NCBI GenBank assembly: GCA_963995525.1
Contig: OZ023211.1
Location: 1,412,667 to 1,476,666 of the forward strand
Length of the DNA stretch: 64,000 nt
From: Escarpia spicata
Taxonomy: Eukaryota; Annelida; Polychaeta; Sabellida; Siboglinidae
Reading direction: 5' to 3'
Shown piece after piece: positions 44,336 through 56,409 of this stretch. The position numbers and the translations under genes were made by a program. Under the pieces are notes generated by a model. It was not told where the DNA came from. It saw only the letters and a list, made by a program, of their open reading frames with translations, and did not search any database. How positions within the stretch are numbered: position 1 is the first letter of the stretch; every line of letters begins with the position of its first letter.

Positions 44336-46024
44336 GATAGAAATACGCCAACATTTTCACTTGTTCGAGTAATTGTCGCAGTGAATCTAAGTTTGAAATT
44401 TTTTTTAGAAATTATTTAATTTTAAACAATCTTTCTGCTGTTGGGCATAATCTGATCTCAAATGTAGTTTTTAAAAATACTGGTTTAATTGCAAATATTT
44501 CCCAGGACATTAAGTGATTAACAATGTTTTTCATCATGAATATTAAAAGTATGACGTTTCAAGAAATATATCTAGAGATGCTGAGGAAGTGGAAATGTGC
44601 ACTTATACCGGCAATATAAATATTACAATGATTATGACAGGAATGAGACAACGGTTAGGAATATTTTCCTTGCAAATTTTCATAATGTTGCAAGAAACTG
44701 CTAACAACAAATAAAATGCACTGTCGGACGTTTGCATCAGTTTGTCGTTGACAATCCCACCCCTCCACCCTCCACCCTCCACCCTCCACCCTCCACCCGG
44801 AGTACAACCAATGCAAAGCCAGGAATACAATTTTGTCACATCGACAAAACTAATGTGATATTGTTTTATTCAACCTATACGTACTTCAGAATGTGCAAAG
44901 TTCTGTATTTTACAATCTGAAGATAAATTTTATTTGATCACCAGCAAATAAATTCACATCTTTGCTCTAGTCTTATTAGATCAGTATAAATAATATTATG
45001 TCAGTAATATTTAAACAATTTTAAGCGTACAAAAATTAAATTTACAAGGGACCATCTTAGTTATACTGTATAGACTGAATGACGTCATAACGTTGCTGTC
45101 ACGCGTAGACCGCCATAGTAGGTCGCCCTGCCGTACATGTCGCCGGTCTGGCCACTGCGCATCTTGCTTAAATTAATTTGGATTTGAATTGTTTAGATCC
45201 TGTCAGGCATCCGTTATTTTGTCTTAATGTTGCGTATATAAACTGTAATTTATGTTTATTAAGTTAAATCGTGTTTCCAAACATCGATTCTGTAGGTTCT
45301 GTAATCAGGGAATGTTCGTCCGACAGATGCTAATTCCGTCTGTTTTCCACATTCGCAAAAAGTCAGTGTCCCTAAACTCAAGATTTGTGGTAAAATAAAT
45401 GTGATGAAGACACGACAACACTTCTTGAGATGTTTATTACCATTCCGTTCACCAACCACCACCACAAGTTCACTGGAGAGCTAAAAATTCATCTGGTGCT
45501 GACAATATTTTGTCGATCTGCTGGACCAATATTTGGTGACTTCGTAAAGTCGAAGATTGCCGGGTCCGCGTTGGTTAATATTGGTTAACTGGCCTACTAC
45601 ATAATTATTCTAATAAAAGGTAATGATACTCGAATACACTATTTATTAAGTTCATCAAATGTGATCCATGCATGGAAGCAAGTTGACCATCGGTAAAACT
45701 GAACTAGTTTTCCCTACGAAAACGGCAGAGCTAGATCAGTGCAAATGACGCAGTTAACGGACACACTATGCTTCACGGAAAACTGATGTGCAACATAAGA
45801 TGGCAGTGGAAAGATAAGATGCCACCATGCTAACGAAATTCTAATGTGTGTGATCGCTGGCGAACCGTATTTCACTAGAATTTCCACAAATTAGAAAGTT
45901 ATAATTTTGCACACGTCACTATTTACTGTAAATTTTCACTTGTCCACCGGGCAACCATGCAGATCATTCTACTTGTCCGGACAACAAATCGCTTGTCCCG
46001 GACAACCGGACGAGCGCTTATTTC
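44336..46024. other. Non-coding stretch with a C-rich minisatellite and a CRE palindrome
   Basis: 44757-44798 holds six CCTCCAC-type 7-bp repeats whose minus strand is a run of GGGTGGA units able to form a G-quadruplex. A perfect cAMP-response palindrome TGACGTCA lies at 45080-45087 in a short CpG-bearing patch (45080-45170) that might be a promoter. Near 45940-46010 CTTGTCCGGACAAC-like words repeat. No gene recognised. Confidence 0.4.
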
Positions 46025-46200
46025 GAACGGTGAGTTATCACTACCGATTACCCAGAGATACAATAGAAATATTTATTTATCGCCACCAAGGCGGTGACAG
46101 CAAACTGACCAATGAGTGCCATCCGCCCTACTACATACACCTTCAACAATGGCCGATGACATTGACAAAGACAAGCCGCATGTTGTGATAAATCTAGTGT
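46025..46200 (+). repeat. Dispersed repeat D, right-end copy
   Basis: Matches the right part of copy 1: ACTACCGATTACCCAG, ATATTTATT then CATCG/TATCG, CCAATGAGTGCCATC, CTTCAACAATGGCCGATGAC. The ATG at 46149 opens MADDIDKDKPHVVINL, aligned with MADDFNKDGLRVVIHL of copy 1, and the frame stays open to 46313. A CCAAT-type sequence lies about 40 bp before the ATG in both copies. Confidence 0.75.
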
Positions 46201-47007
46201 TTACAAGAACTATCGATGCTTATATTAAAAAATTGCACCATCGCGATGTCAGTACAATAAAAGCGCCTAAGATTGATCTAACCCATGACACAAGGTTCAG
46301 GCCCACTATTTAGGAGCGGCCGCGAGTCAGCGACTTGGCGACTCGGCGTACACCCTGTATTACATGTTGCGCTACGCCAGTGACCTCTCACGCCCACTCA
46401 TGCGCACGCACATGTAGTTTTTTTTATGATTTTTAAGGTCACCCACATCAGCCACCAAGGCTGCAACTATTGATTTTACGCCGTGTTCCAAGTGGGCGTG
46501 CTCGCGACGCCACCTAGTGGAAATCCGTGGCAGGCGTTTGAACCGCCTGGACAGCGTGGCGGCACACGATTGGTCAGGATGTGTCAGATGGTACGCCAGG
46601 GCAGTGGCCACCGACCGACTGCCTTTCGATAAGAAAAAAATGGTCTCCCTTTTATTACGCTTTCCGACGTTTACACAATGCGTTGACCTATGCCACCTAA
46701 ACTAACACCTGTACTCAACAGCCACTCACAAAACAGGTACTTGTGTCTATAACAAAGCGGCATAGCCTAGGTGGCCAGCTGTCAAACAGTGTGCCTACTG
46801 TCCCTACAAGGTGAAGCACCAACCCAACATGATGCTGCCAACCCACCAAACAGGAACGGGTTCTCCGTAACGCACTGGCCCAACACATCCATGGCCAGCC
46901 AAACACTGTCATCTTGGACAGACAGACATCTAGTCTCGCTCACACCACAGTCATTCCTCATGGCTATTCAACAGGCTTTTTTAAGTTTCACTCAGAAAAA
47001 CAGAAAA
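46201..47007. other. Non-coding stretch
   Basis: No gene recognised. It contains the reverse CTCF-like motif at 46506-46520. Open frames here are under 100 codons and featureless. Confidence 0.4.
46506..46520 (-). promoter_or_regulatory. CTCF-like motif (reverse)
   Basis: The minus strand reads CCACTAGGTGGCGTC, 14 of 15 against CCASYAGRKGGCRSY. It is the closest match in the right half and faces the forward motif at 12534 across the BCL11 exon. Confidence 0.4.
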
Positions 47008-47008
47008 A

Positions 47009-47053
<45 letters not shown>

Positions 47054-47135
47054 GTGAGTGAGTGAGTGAGTGAGTGAGTGAGTGAGTGAGTGAGTGAGTG
47101 AGTGAGTGAGTGAGTGAGTGAGTGAGTGAGTGAGT
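47008..47135. repeat. (GA)n followed by (GAGT)n microsatellite
   Basis: About 40 bp of GA dinucleotides passes directly into about 85 bp of GAGT tetranucleotides. A degenerate TG-rich stretch continues to about 47400. Confidence 0.97.
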
Positions 47136-47489
47136 AATCGGGTGTGAGTATGTGTGTGCGTGCATTTATATGTGAACATGTATGTGTGCGTGTGCGTGCA
47201 CGAATCTGTACATGAATTTGTGCATTGACGCTTTGTGTATATGTATGTGCGTGCGTGCAAGTGGTGCGGAATCATGTACAAGTATTGCCTGTATGTGCGA
47301 ATGTGTATAAGAGTGCACACACATGCGTTTATGTGTGTGCATAGTGCATAAAACTTAGAGCATATAAAACGTGTGTCTGCACACATTCACAGTGTGCATG
47401 CATGCGCCTTAATCATGTGCAAGTAACCGTTTAGTGTCAACACACAGGTGTATATATAATTTCATATATCATTACAACAGTGACATCTG

Positions 47490-47492
47490 TAT

Positions 47493-47563
<71 letters not shown>

Positions 47564-47568
47564 CACAC
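47490..47568. repeat. (GCAC)n microsatellite
   Basis: About 18 tandem GCAC tetranucleotides. The 61-codon open frame over it (ART/H repeats) is an artefact. Confidence 0.97.
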
Positions 47569-47896
47569 GTACATTCCTTTCAATGACATAACACAACAGG
47601 AGTTTTTACATCATACAAAAAGCATTGATGCAGTCTATGGAACAGGACTCTTTAGACTCCTGTGAGGACCTCAATCCTCCCCAGCGACTAACCCTTCTCC
47701 CTCCCTCCACGCCTTCCTCCCCCCTGCCAGCCTTAACCTGACAGTGCCACAAGCCACCTACTCCCTCTACCCAGTGTCCCCAATTAGAACTGTGTGCTGA
47801 TTGCTGTCACACACAAGACTGATTGGTGACGACTGTCGAATGGAGGACTTGGGAAACACAGACATGATTGAGATGTTTAGATTGCGTGATAACTAT
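47569..47896. other. Short non-coding stretch
   Basis: Pyrimidine-rich near 47670-47780, otherwise featureless. It ends at the left boundary of a 2.05-kb tandem duplication. Confidence 0.45.
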
Positions 47897-48308
47897 GAGA
47901 AATGCCAGCGCACCGCCCTGGGCATTATCAAACATTGTAACACCAAAGAACAATCCCTTGGTCTGTCTGTGTCAGTGGAAATGCTTTGTTTCAAATCTGT
48001 ATGGTACTGCATTTCACAAGACTAATATTACATATTAATGCATAATATATATATATATATATATATATATAATGCGTATACATATTATATACCTTTTAGC
48101 ATCTATTTATAGCATTTATTGATATGCATACATATAATAATAATGGTACTGGAATAGCAGGGTGATGTATTATTCAGACCAAGTTCCTACAGTTTACTGT
48201 TACGGGTATCATTTCAGACTGTTCTATGGCGACTGTAACTGGGAGGTGGCTGTATTACTAAGGTAACCATAAAGGCAGGTTCACCTGTATGTATTGGTTG
48301 CATACAAA

Positions 48309-48792
48309 ACATTGACTTCAACACACCTAGATACTAAACACTACATTGACTTCAACACACCTAGATACTAAACACTACATTGACTTCAACACATCTAGAT
48401 ACTAAACACTACATTGACTTCAACACACCTAAATACTAAACACTACATTGACTTCAACACATCTAGATATTAAACACTACATTGACTTCAACACATCTAG
48501 ATACTAAACACTACATTGACTTCAACATACCTAGATACTAAACACTACATTGACTTCAACACATCTAGATACTAAACACTACATTGACTTCAACACACCT
48601 AAATACTAAACACTACATTGACTTCAACACTTCTAGATACTAAACACTACATTGACTTCAACACACCTAGATACTAAACACTACATTGACTTCAACATAT
48701 CTAGATACTAAACACTACATTGACTTCAACACATCTAGATACTAAACACTACATTGACTTCAACACACCTAGATACTAAACACTACATTGTT
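48309..48792. repeat. 34-bp minisatellite, about 14 copies (duplication copy 1)
   Basis: The unit is ATTGACTTCAACACACCTAG plus ATACTAAACACTAC, with acAcct/acAtct and taGat/taAat variants. It ends 140 bp before LINE-C. Confidence 0.95.
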
Positions 48793-48917
48793 GCACATTT
48801 CATAGTCGTTTAACAGAAAAAAATTCTTTTAATTTCTGTCAACTGCACTTTGTGTTGAGCATTACTATGAGCTCCAAGCAACGACAGCTCCCCCTTTCTA
48901 AGAAACCCTCTCGATGA

Positions 48918-49790
48918 TATAGCTAGCAAGGTGTTGACATTTGCAGATGATACAAAAGTGTTTAGAAGGATTAAAAATGATGGAGATAGACAGCATTTAC
49001 AAGATGATCTTGACAGGTTGATCAAATGGTCTGAAAAGTGGCAAATGTTGTTCAATTTTGGGAAATGTAAATGCCTACACACAGGACAAGGGAACGAATA
49101 TGTAGAATATACAATGGGGGGAACTGTACTAAGTACTACTGTAAAAGAAAAAGACTTAGGGCTGACAATTAGTGCTGATATGAAGGTTTCAGAGCAGTGT
49201 GGAATTGCAGCTTCAAAAGGAAATCAAATCCTTGGATTGATTAGGCGAAATATAGCATATAAAGAAAAAGAACTAATAATACCACTGTACAAAACAATAG
49301 TTAGGCCTCATTTAGAATATTGTATACAAGCGTGGAGGCCATATCGCAGGGAGGACATAGATATTAGTTATGAAAAACACCTAAAAGAATGTGGTTAACA
49401 ACACTAGAGACCAGGAGATTGAGAGGAGATCAGATAGAAGTGTTTAAAATATTGAATGGTTATGAAAATATTAATAGAAATATGTTTTTTTCAGTTAAGA
49501 AAGATAGAAAAACTAGAGGACATGAAGTTACATTAGTAAAGGAGCAGTGTAGATTAGACGTAAGAAAGTTATCATTTTCACAAAGGACTGTGAATGAATG
49601 GAACAGATTATCTGATGATTGTGTGGGTGCTAGTAGTGTGAATATGTTTAAAAATAAAATCGACACATACCTCAGGAGGGCTGGATATATGTAGATAAAA
49701 GGGTTGGACTCTCGATAAGCCAAAGGGCTTCCTTGTCCACCTGCCATCTAGAGTAAATTCTCTGGATGGCAATCTTGTTAAATCTTGTTT
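48918..49790 (+). mobile_element. LINE-C copy 3, 5'-truncated (duplication copy 1)
   Basis: The forward frame reads DDIASKVLTFADDTKVF with the FADD catalytic motif at 48940-48951, then WSEKWQMLFNFGKCKCLHTG, KEKDLGLTISADMKVSEQ, PLYKTIVRPHLEYCIQAWRP. Relative to copy 1, about 17 residues (the MLERVQRRATK segment) are deleted, and a 1-nt deletion in the CGLTTL codons gives a stop at 49396-49398. The frame then resumes as LETRRLRGDQIEVFK and runs to the C-terminus near 49694. The 3' UTR ends in CTTGTTAAATCTTGTT. A CR1-like clade fits the tail. Confidence 0.92.
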
Positions 49791-50345
49791 AGACACTGGG
49801 AGTGGATGACAATGGGGATACAGCAACTGCCTGAGGACGGACCTTTGGTCTATTTCGTGCAGAGAAATAAACACAAAACACCTCACCAAAAATAACAGCT
49901 GCCTCCAATATGTCTCAATAAAGCCATCATACAAAGTCTGTCCGGAGAAATGCCAGCGCACCGCCCTGGGCATTATCAAACATTGTAACACCAAAGAACA
50001 ATCCCTTGGTCTGTCTGTGTCAGTGGAAATGCTTTGTTTCAAATCTGTATGGTACTGCATTTCACAAGACTAATATTACATATTAATGCATAATATATAT
50101 ATATATAATGCGTATACACATTATATACCTTTTAGCATCTATTTATAGCATTTATTGATATGCATACATATAATAATAATGGTACTGGAATAGCAGGGTG
50201 ATGTATTATTCAGACCAAGTTCCTACAGTTTACTGTTACGGGTATCATTTCAGACTGTTCTATGGCGACTGTAACTGGGAGGTGGTTGTATTACTAAGGT
50301 AACCATAAAGGCAGGTTCACCTGTATGTATTGGTTGCATACAAAA

Positions 50346-50894
50346 CATTGACTTCAACACACCTAGATACTAAACACTACATTGACTTCAACACACCTAG
50401 ATACTAAACACTACATTGACTTCAACACATATAGATACTAAACACTACATTGACTTCAACAAACCTAGATACTAAACACTACATTGACTTCAACACACTT
50501 AGATACTAAACACTACATTGACTTCAACACATCTAGATACTAAACACTACATTGACTTCAACACACCTAGATACTAAACACTACATTGACCTCAACATAT
50601 CTAGATACTAAACACTACATTGACTTCAACACATCTAGATACTAAACACTACATTGACTTCAACACACCTAGATACTAAACACTACATTGACTTCAACAT
50701 ATCTAGATACTAAACACTACATTGACTTCAACACATCTAGATACTAAACACTACATTGACTTCAACACACCTAGATACTAAACACTACATTGACTTCAAC
50801 ACACCTAAATACTAAACACTACATTGACTTCAACACATCTAGATACTAAACACTACATTGACTTCAACACACCTAGATACTAAACACTACATTG
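50346..50894. repeat. 34-bp minisatellite, about 16 copies (duplication copy 2)
   Basis: Same unit as the array at 48309-48792. Two more copies than in duplication copy 1, so copy number changed after the duplication. Confidence 0.95.
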
Positions 50895-50984
50895 TTGCAC
50901 ATTTCATAGTCGTTTAACAGAAACAATTTCTTTAAATTTCTGTCAACTGCACTTTGTGTTGAGCATTACTATGAGCTCCTAGCA

Positions 50985-51900
50985 ACGACAGCTCCCACTT
51001 TCTAAGAAACCCTCTCGATGATATAGCTAGCAAGGTGTTGAAATTTGCAGATGATACAAAAGTGTTTAGAAGGATTAAAAGTGATGGAGATAGACAGCAT
51101 TTACAAGATGATCTTGACAGGTTGATCAAATGGTCTGAAAAGTGGCAAATGTTGTTCAATTTTGGGAAATGTAAATGCCTACACACAGGACATGGGAACG
51201 AATATGGAGAATATACAATGGGGGGAACTGTACTAAGTACTACTGTAAAAGAAAAAGACTTAGGGCTGACAATTAGTGCTGATATGAAGGTTTCAGAGCA
51301 GTGTGGAATTGCAGCATCAAAAGGAAATCAAATCCTTGGATTGATTAGGCGAAATATAGCATATAAAGAAAAAGAACTAATAATACCGCTGTACAAAACA
51401 ATAGTTAGGCCTCATTTAGAATATTGTATACAAGCGTGGAGGCCATACCGCAAGAAGGACATAGATATTAGTTATGAAAAACACCTAAAAGAATGTGGTT
51501 AACAACACTAGAGACCAGGAGGTTGAGAGGAGATCAGATAGAAGTGTTTAAAATATTGAATGGTTATGAAAATATTGATAGAAATATGTTTTTTTCAGTT
51601 AAGAAAGATAGAAAAACTAGAGGACGTGAAGTTACATTAGTAAAGGAGCACTGTAGATTAGACGTAAGAAAGTTATCATTTTCACAAAGGACTGTGAATG
51701 AATGGAACAGATTATCTGATGATTGTGTGGGTGCTAGTAGTGTGAATATGTTTAAAAATAAAATCGACACACCTCAGAAGGGCTGGATATATGTAGATAA
51801 AAGGGTTGGACTCTCGATAAGCCAAAGAGCTTTCTTGTCCACCTGCCATCTAGAGTAAATTCTCTGGATGGCAATCTTGTTAAATCTTGTTAAATCTTGT
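50985..51900 (+). mobile_element. LINE-C copy 4, 5'-truncated (duplication copy 2)
   Basis: Near-identical to the element at 48918-49790, with FADD at 51044-51055. It carries the same internal deletion and the same 1-nt deletion giving a stop at 51500-51502, so it arose by duplication of an already dead element, not by a second insertion. The 3' tail here has one extra TTGTTAAATC unit (about 51875-51900). Confidence 0.92.
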
Positions 51901-52050
51901 TTAGACACTGGGAGTGGATGACAATGGGGATACAGCAACTGCCTGAGGACGGACCTTTGGTCTATTTCGTGCAGAGAAATAAACACAAAACACCTCACCA
52001 AAAATAACAGCTGCCTCCAATATGTCTCAATAAAGCCATCATACAAAGTC

Positions 52051-53139
52051 CCCTGGCATAGTAAATCACACTCTCGCTGCCTATTACTGAAATGACCTCA
52101 GCGAGGACCGTTATTAGATTGCTTATTTCGTTGATTTTCCAGCTTCAAAATCTGGGCAGTTTCGACATGAGCTCGCTAATGGAGGGATATTTGTGCGTAG
52201 TGTGATGACAGAGCAGGAAGCTGCATTGACATCTCGGTGTCATGGCGACAATGTTTAATCGGTCATTAACGAAAATTAATATGCCCTACTACAAGACAGA
52301 TCTACTACGAAATAGTATTTATATCTGGAAATAAAGCAATTCATGTGGCATAAAACACCTCTTGATCATTGGAAAATGGACTGTGAGTGTCACAGGATGG
52401 AAACAGGGGCAAAAGAGGACACAGGGAATCTAACCCTAGCAGCCTCGTCCAGGGTCGTAGGTCAGGGGAGAATGGCCTTGGCAGATTGAGCCCAGCATGA
52501 ATCTGTTCCAACCAGTGAGATTGAGTTTGTTGCAATCAGGACTTTAAAAAATGTGATTATCTGAACCTCAGCTAAACAATCCAATTTATGCCCCTTAAAT
52601 GTGAGAGTAAATACATTTCCTCAAAGGTCCGAAATTAAAAAAAAATTATTATGTCCTTTTCTGTGAAAATAGTTAAACCAAACACATATTACTACATTTC
52701 AACCAATTCCATAATTTTTCAGCAAAACCGGCAACATGAATACACCGTGTCATCCAAATATTCAACAACAGAAATAACCTTTCAAATTGGCCTTAAAATA
52801 TGAACCGCTTTGCAACTGCACCAGTGTTTGAAGACAACTCAAGAGTGATGATGTTCGGAGGTGCACCAAAGACGCGGCCGAGGTTATGTTTAACCCGACT
52901 ATTTTCTCTCAGTGCAGACATGAAAATCATCTTGGAATTCGGCGCTAACTGATACCTGACAGCGAATGTCTGAACGTATTTGCATTGGCAGACTCAAGGC
53001 ACTGATAAACACTGACCTCCTGCAGCTAACCTCGGAGCTTCCTACTCATTCGTAGAAGAGTGCGGCCACTTGAGGGCCAAACTTATAAATATTTGACCAC
53101 AAAAATATCACATCAATCATGTCATAGCAACAATAATAC
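52051..53139. other. Non-coding stretch
   Basis: No gene, RNA or repeat feature recognised between the duplication and the next satellite. Confidence 0.5.
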
Positions 53140-55257
53140 TTGTGGTCTTACACAGCATTGGTGTCCATTCAGACAAGGAGCTCATGGTGGTTTCTCCACT
53201 ACCACAGCCAGTGTTTTAGCAGCAGCTATTGCAGTGCCAGTGTGGTCTTATACAGCATTGGTGTCCACTCAGACAAGGAGCTCATGGTGGTTTCTCCACT
53301 ACCACAGCCAGTGTTTTAGCAGCAGCTATTGCAGTGCCAGTGTGGTCTTATACAGCATTAGTGTCCACTCAGACAAGGAGCTCATGGTGGTTTCTCTACT
53401 ACCAGAGCCAGTGTTTTAGCAGCGGCTAATGCAGTGCCAGTGTGGTCTTATACAGCATTAGTGTCCACTCAAGACAAGGAGCTCATGGTGGTTTCTCCAC
53501 TACCACAGCCAGTGTTTTAGCAGCAGCTAATACAGTGCCAGTGTGGTCTTATACAGCATTAGTGTCCACTCAAGACAAGGAGCTCATGGTGGTTTCTCCA
53601 CTACCACAGCCAGTGTTTTAGCAGCAGCTAATGCAGTGCCAGTGTGGTCTTATACAGCATTGGTGTCCACTCAGACAAGGAGCTCATGGTGGTTTCTCTA
53701 CTACCAGAGCCAGTGTTTTAGCAGTGGCTAATGCAGTGCCAGTGTGGTCTTATACAGCATTAGTGTCCACTCAAGACAAGGAGCTCATGGTGGTTTCTCC
53801 ACTACCACAGCCAGTGTTTTAGCAGCAGCTAATGCAGTGCCAGTGTTGTCTTATACAGCATTAGTGTCCACTCAGACAAGGAGCTCATGGTGGTTTCTCT
53901 ACTACCAGAGCCAGTGTTTTAGCAGCGGCTAATGCAGTGCCAGTGTGGTCTTATACAGCATTAGTGTCCACTCAAGACAAGGAGCTCATGGTGGTTTCTC
54001 TACTACCAGAGCCAGTGTTTTAGCAGCAGCTAATGCAGTGCCAGTGTGGTCTTATACAGCATTAGTGTCCACTCAAGACAAGGAGCTCATGGTGGTTTCT
54101 CCACTACCAGAGCCAGTGTTTTAGCAGCAGCTAATGCAGTGCCAGTGTGGTCTTATACAGCATTGGTGTCCACTCAGACAAGGAGCTCATGGTGGTTTCT
54201 CTACTACCAGAGCCAGTGTTTTAGCAGCGGCTAATGCAGTGCCAGTGTGGTCTTATACAGCATTAGTGTCCACTCAAGACAAGGAGCTCATGGTGGTTTC
54301 TCTACTACCAGAGCCAGTGTTTTAGCAGCAGCTAATGCAGTGCCAGTGTGGTCTTATACAGCATTAGTGTCCACTCAAGACAAGGAGCTCATGGCGGTTT
54401 CTCTACTACCAGAGCCAGTGTTTTAGCAGCAGCTAATGCAGTGCCAGTGTGGTCTTATACAGCATTAGTGTCCACTCAAGACAAGGAGCTCATGGTGGTT
54501 TCTCCACTACCAGAGCCAGTGTTTTAGCAGCAGCTAATGCAGTACCAGTGTGGTCTTATACAGCATTAGTGTCCACTCAGACAAGGAGCTCATGGTGGTT
54601 TCTCCACTACCAGAGTCAGTGTTTTAGCAGCAGCTAATGCAGTGCCAGTGTGGTCTTATACAGCATTAGTGTCCACTCAGACAAGGAGCTCATGGTGGTT
54701 TCTCCACTACCACAGCCAGTGTTTTAGCAGCGGCTAATGCAGTACCAGTGTGGTCTTATACAGCATTAGTGTCCACTCAAGACAAGGAACTCATGGTGGT
54801 TTCTCCACTACCAGAGCCAGTGTTTTAGCAGCAGCTAATGCAGTACCAGTGTGGTCTTATACAGCATTAGTGTCCACTCAAGACAAGGAGCTCATGGTGG
54901 TTTCTCCACTAACAGAGCCAGTGTTTTAGCAGCAGCTAATGCAGTACCAGTGTGGTCTTATACAGCATTAGTGTCCACTCAGACAAGGAGCTCATGGTGG
55001 TTTCTCCACTACCAGAGCCAGTGTTTTAGCAGCAGCTAATGCAGTGCCAGTGTGGTCTTATACAGCATTAGTGTCCACTCAAGACAAGGAGCTCATGGTG
55101 GTTTCTCTACTACCAGAGCCAGTGTTTTAGCAGCAGCTAATGCAGTGCCAGTGTGGTCTTATACAGCATTAGTGTCCACTCAAGACAAGGAGCTCATGGT
55201 GGTTTCTCTACTACCAGAGCCAGTGTTTTAGCAGCAGCTAATGCAGTGCCAGTGTTT
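53140..55257. repeat. 100/101-bp tandem array, about 21 copies
   Basis: The unit begins GTGGTCTTATACAGCATTAG and includes GAGCTCATGGTGGTTTCTC and CCAGTGTTTTAGCAGCAGCT. Units are 100 bp (ctcagac) or 101 bp (ctcaagac), and the single-base indel alternates between neighbours. Apparent 60-120 codon frames inside it are artefacts. The array ends against SINE copy 2. Confidence 0.97.
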
Positions 55258-55440
55258 TAGCAGTGCCACTGTGGGCTTCTGTAGATCAAGATCTTTGACT
55301 CAGTGAGGGACTCAGTCCATGACAGGTTTTTTCCATTTTCCAGTGTGTGATCTTTTACTTCCCCTGAAATAGACACCAGCATGTAATGGCTATTAGTGTC
55401 CTTCGATTGAGTCTGGTGTTCTAACAACTGAGCTACCAAG
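55257..55440 (-). mobile_element. tRNA-derived SINE, copy 2
   Basis: The minus strand starts GCTTGGTAGCTCAGTTGTTA, a clean tRNA D-arm with the A-box TAGCTCAGTTG (rc at 55423-55435). The B-box region is decayed. The body contains the blocks shared with copy 1: CAGGGGAAGTAAAAGATC (about 55350-55366) and ACCTGTCATGGACTG (about 55313-55327). Confidence 0.75.
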
Positions 55441-56409
55441 CCTCATTTCACTGGCTCATTAGTGCTTTGATGGAAAACTTGACAAAACAAACATGTTTCT
55501 ATTTTCTATTTCTCAGATGTACCAAGTTGTAGTGATGTACAAATATGTTTGTAGGAGGTATGTGACAGAATCCTACGAATTCAAAACACGACTGGCAGCT
55601 ATCAACAGGCAAGGACATTGGTGGAACACTGACAACTTGAAACTAACCCAAAGTCCCTCCTTAACTGTTTCATTCCGCTGATTACTGGTTTTACTAAGAA
55701 ATGCCACACAGCCGATTGCGCCGATTTCATTTTTGCAATGTCTACTGGCATTGGCTGGTGCCCATGACACCATTTCAAATTGACCAATGAGATTAATCAT
55801 AACAAAAGGGAGGTGTTCGGCTGCTGGTTTTACAGTTACGCTTAGATTTGCATGAGTTTGACGGCAAAAATAAACGAGAAATCGTAACCAAACAAAAGAA
55901 AATATTGTATGTTCACCATGCAAAAACTGTCGGATGAGTCTAAGCACATCCATTAGTGAAAGTGAGTTATGTTGTGTCATCTGACTATTACGTTTTTTCG
56001 AACTAAATAGAAAATGATCTGTCCTTTCAGGAAATGGATAGTTTATTTGGTGATATTCGAACACTAAGTGCATAAAAAATACAAGTTTAGAATGATGTGC
56101 AAATTTTTAAAAATGGCTTGGCACTTCTTGTATATTAGCACAATTTTGGCTGGCACTGAAACGGTTAATCAACTTGTGTAAATTTCTCTATGCAGTCAGA
56201 GAAGACTGTGTTGTCTTCAGAAAGGAGACATACACCATAAGAATGACACAAGCTTGGCAAGCACCCGGTCTTCAACAACAACGCTTTCTGTCCAATGGAT
56301 TTCTTACTAAACCAGTAAACATTTCATGGTATTTTAGAAACTGAACAAAGATGACCAGCTGTGACTCTTACACATGCTGATAGAGCTGTTCTGTCTTGGA
56401 TAAGTTCAC
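55441..56409 (-). other. Unclassified stretch with a 166-codon open frame
   Basis: The minus strand has an open frame at 55573-56073 (166 codons) that includes PAAEHLPFVMINLIGQFEMV. I do not recognise it, and it has no clear signal peptide or domain. It could be a transposon remnant or chance. The remainder is AT-rich. Confidence 0.25.

Larger units (their letters stand above)
47897..52050 (+). repeat. 2.05-kb tandem segmental duplication
   Basis: Copy 1 is 47897-49944 and copy 2 is 49945-52050. Both begin GAGAAATGCCAGCGCACCGC and end at or just after AAGCCATCATACAAAGTC. Each contains an AT microsatellite, a 34-bp minisatellite and a truncated LINE-C in the same order and orientation. Point divergence is low, and the main differences are copy number in the microsatellite and minisatellite. 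Confidence 0.95.

Noticed and set aside
47480..47665. ORF with ART/H repeats
   Set aside because: It is a translated (GCAC)n microsatellite.
48918..51900. Active or retroviral reverse transcriptase
   Set aside because: FADD is present, but both copies are 5'-truncated with a deletion and a frameshift. The C-terminal tail and non-poly(A) 3' end fit a CR1-like LINE; no LTR, gag or integrase.
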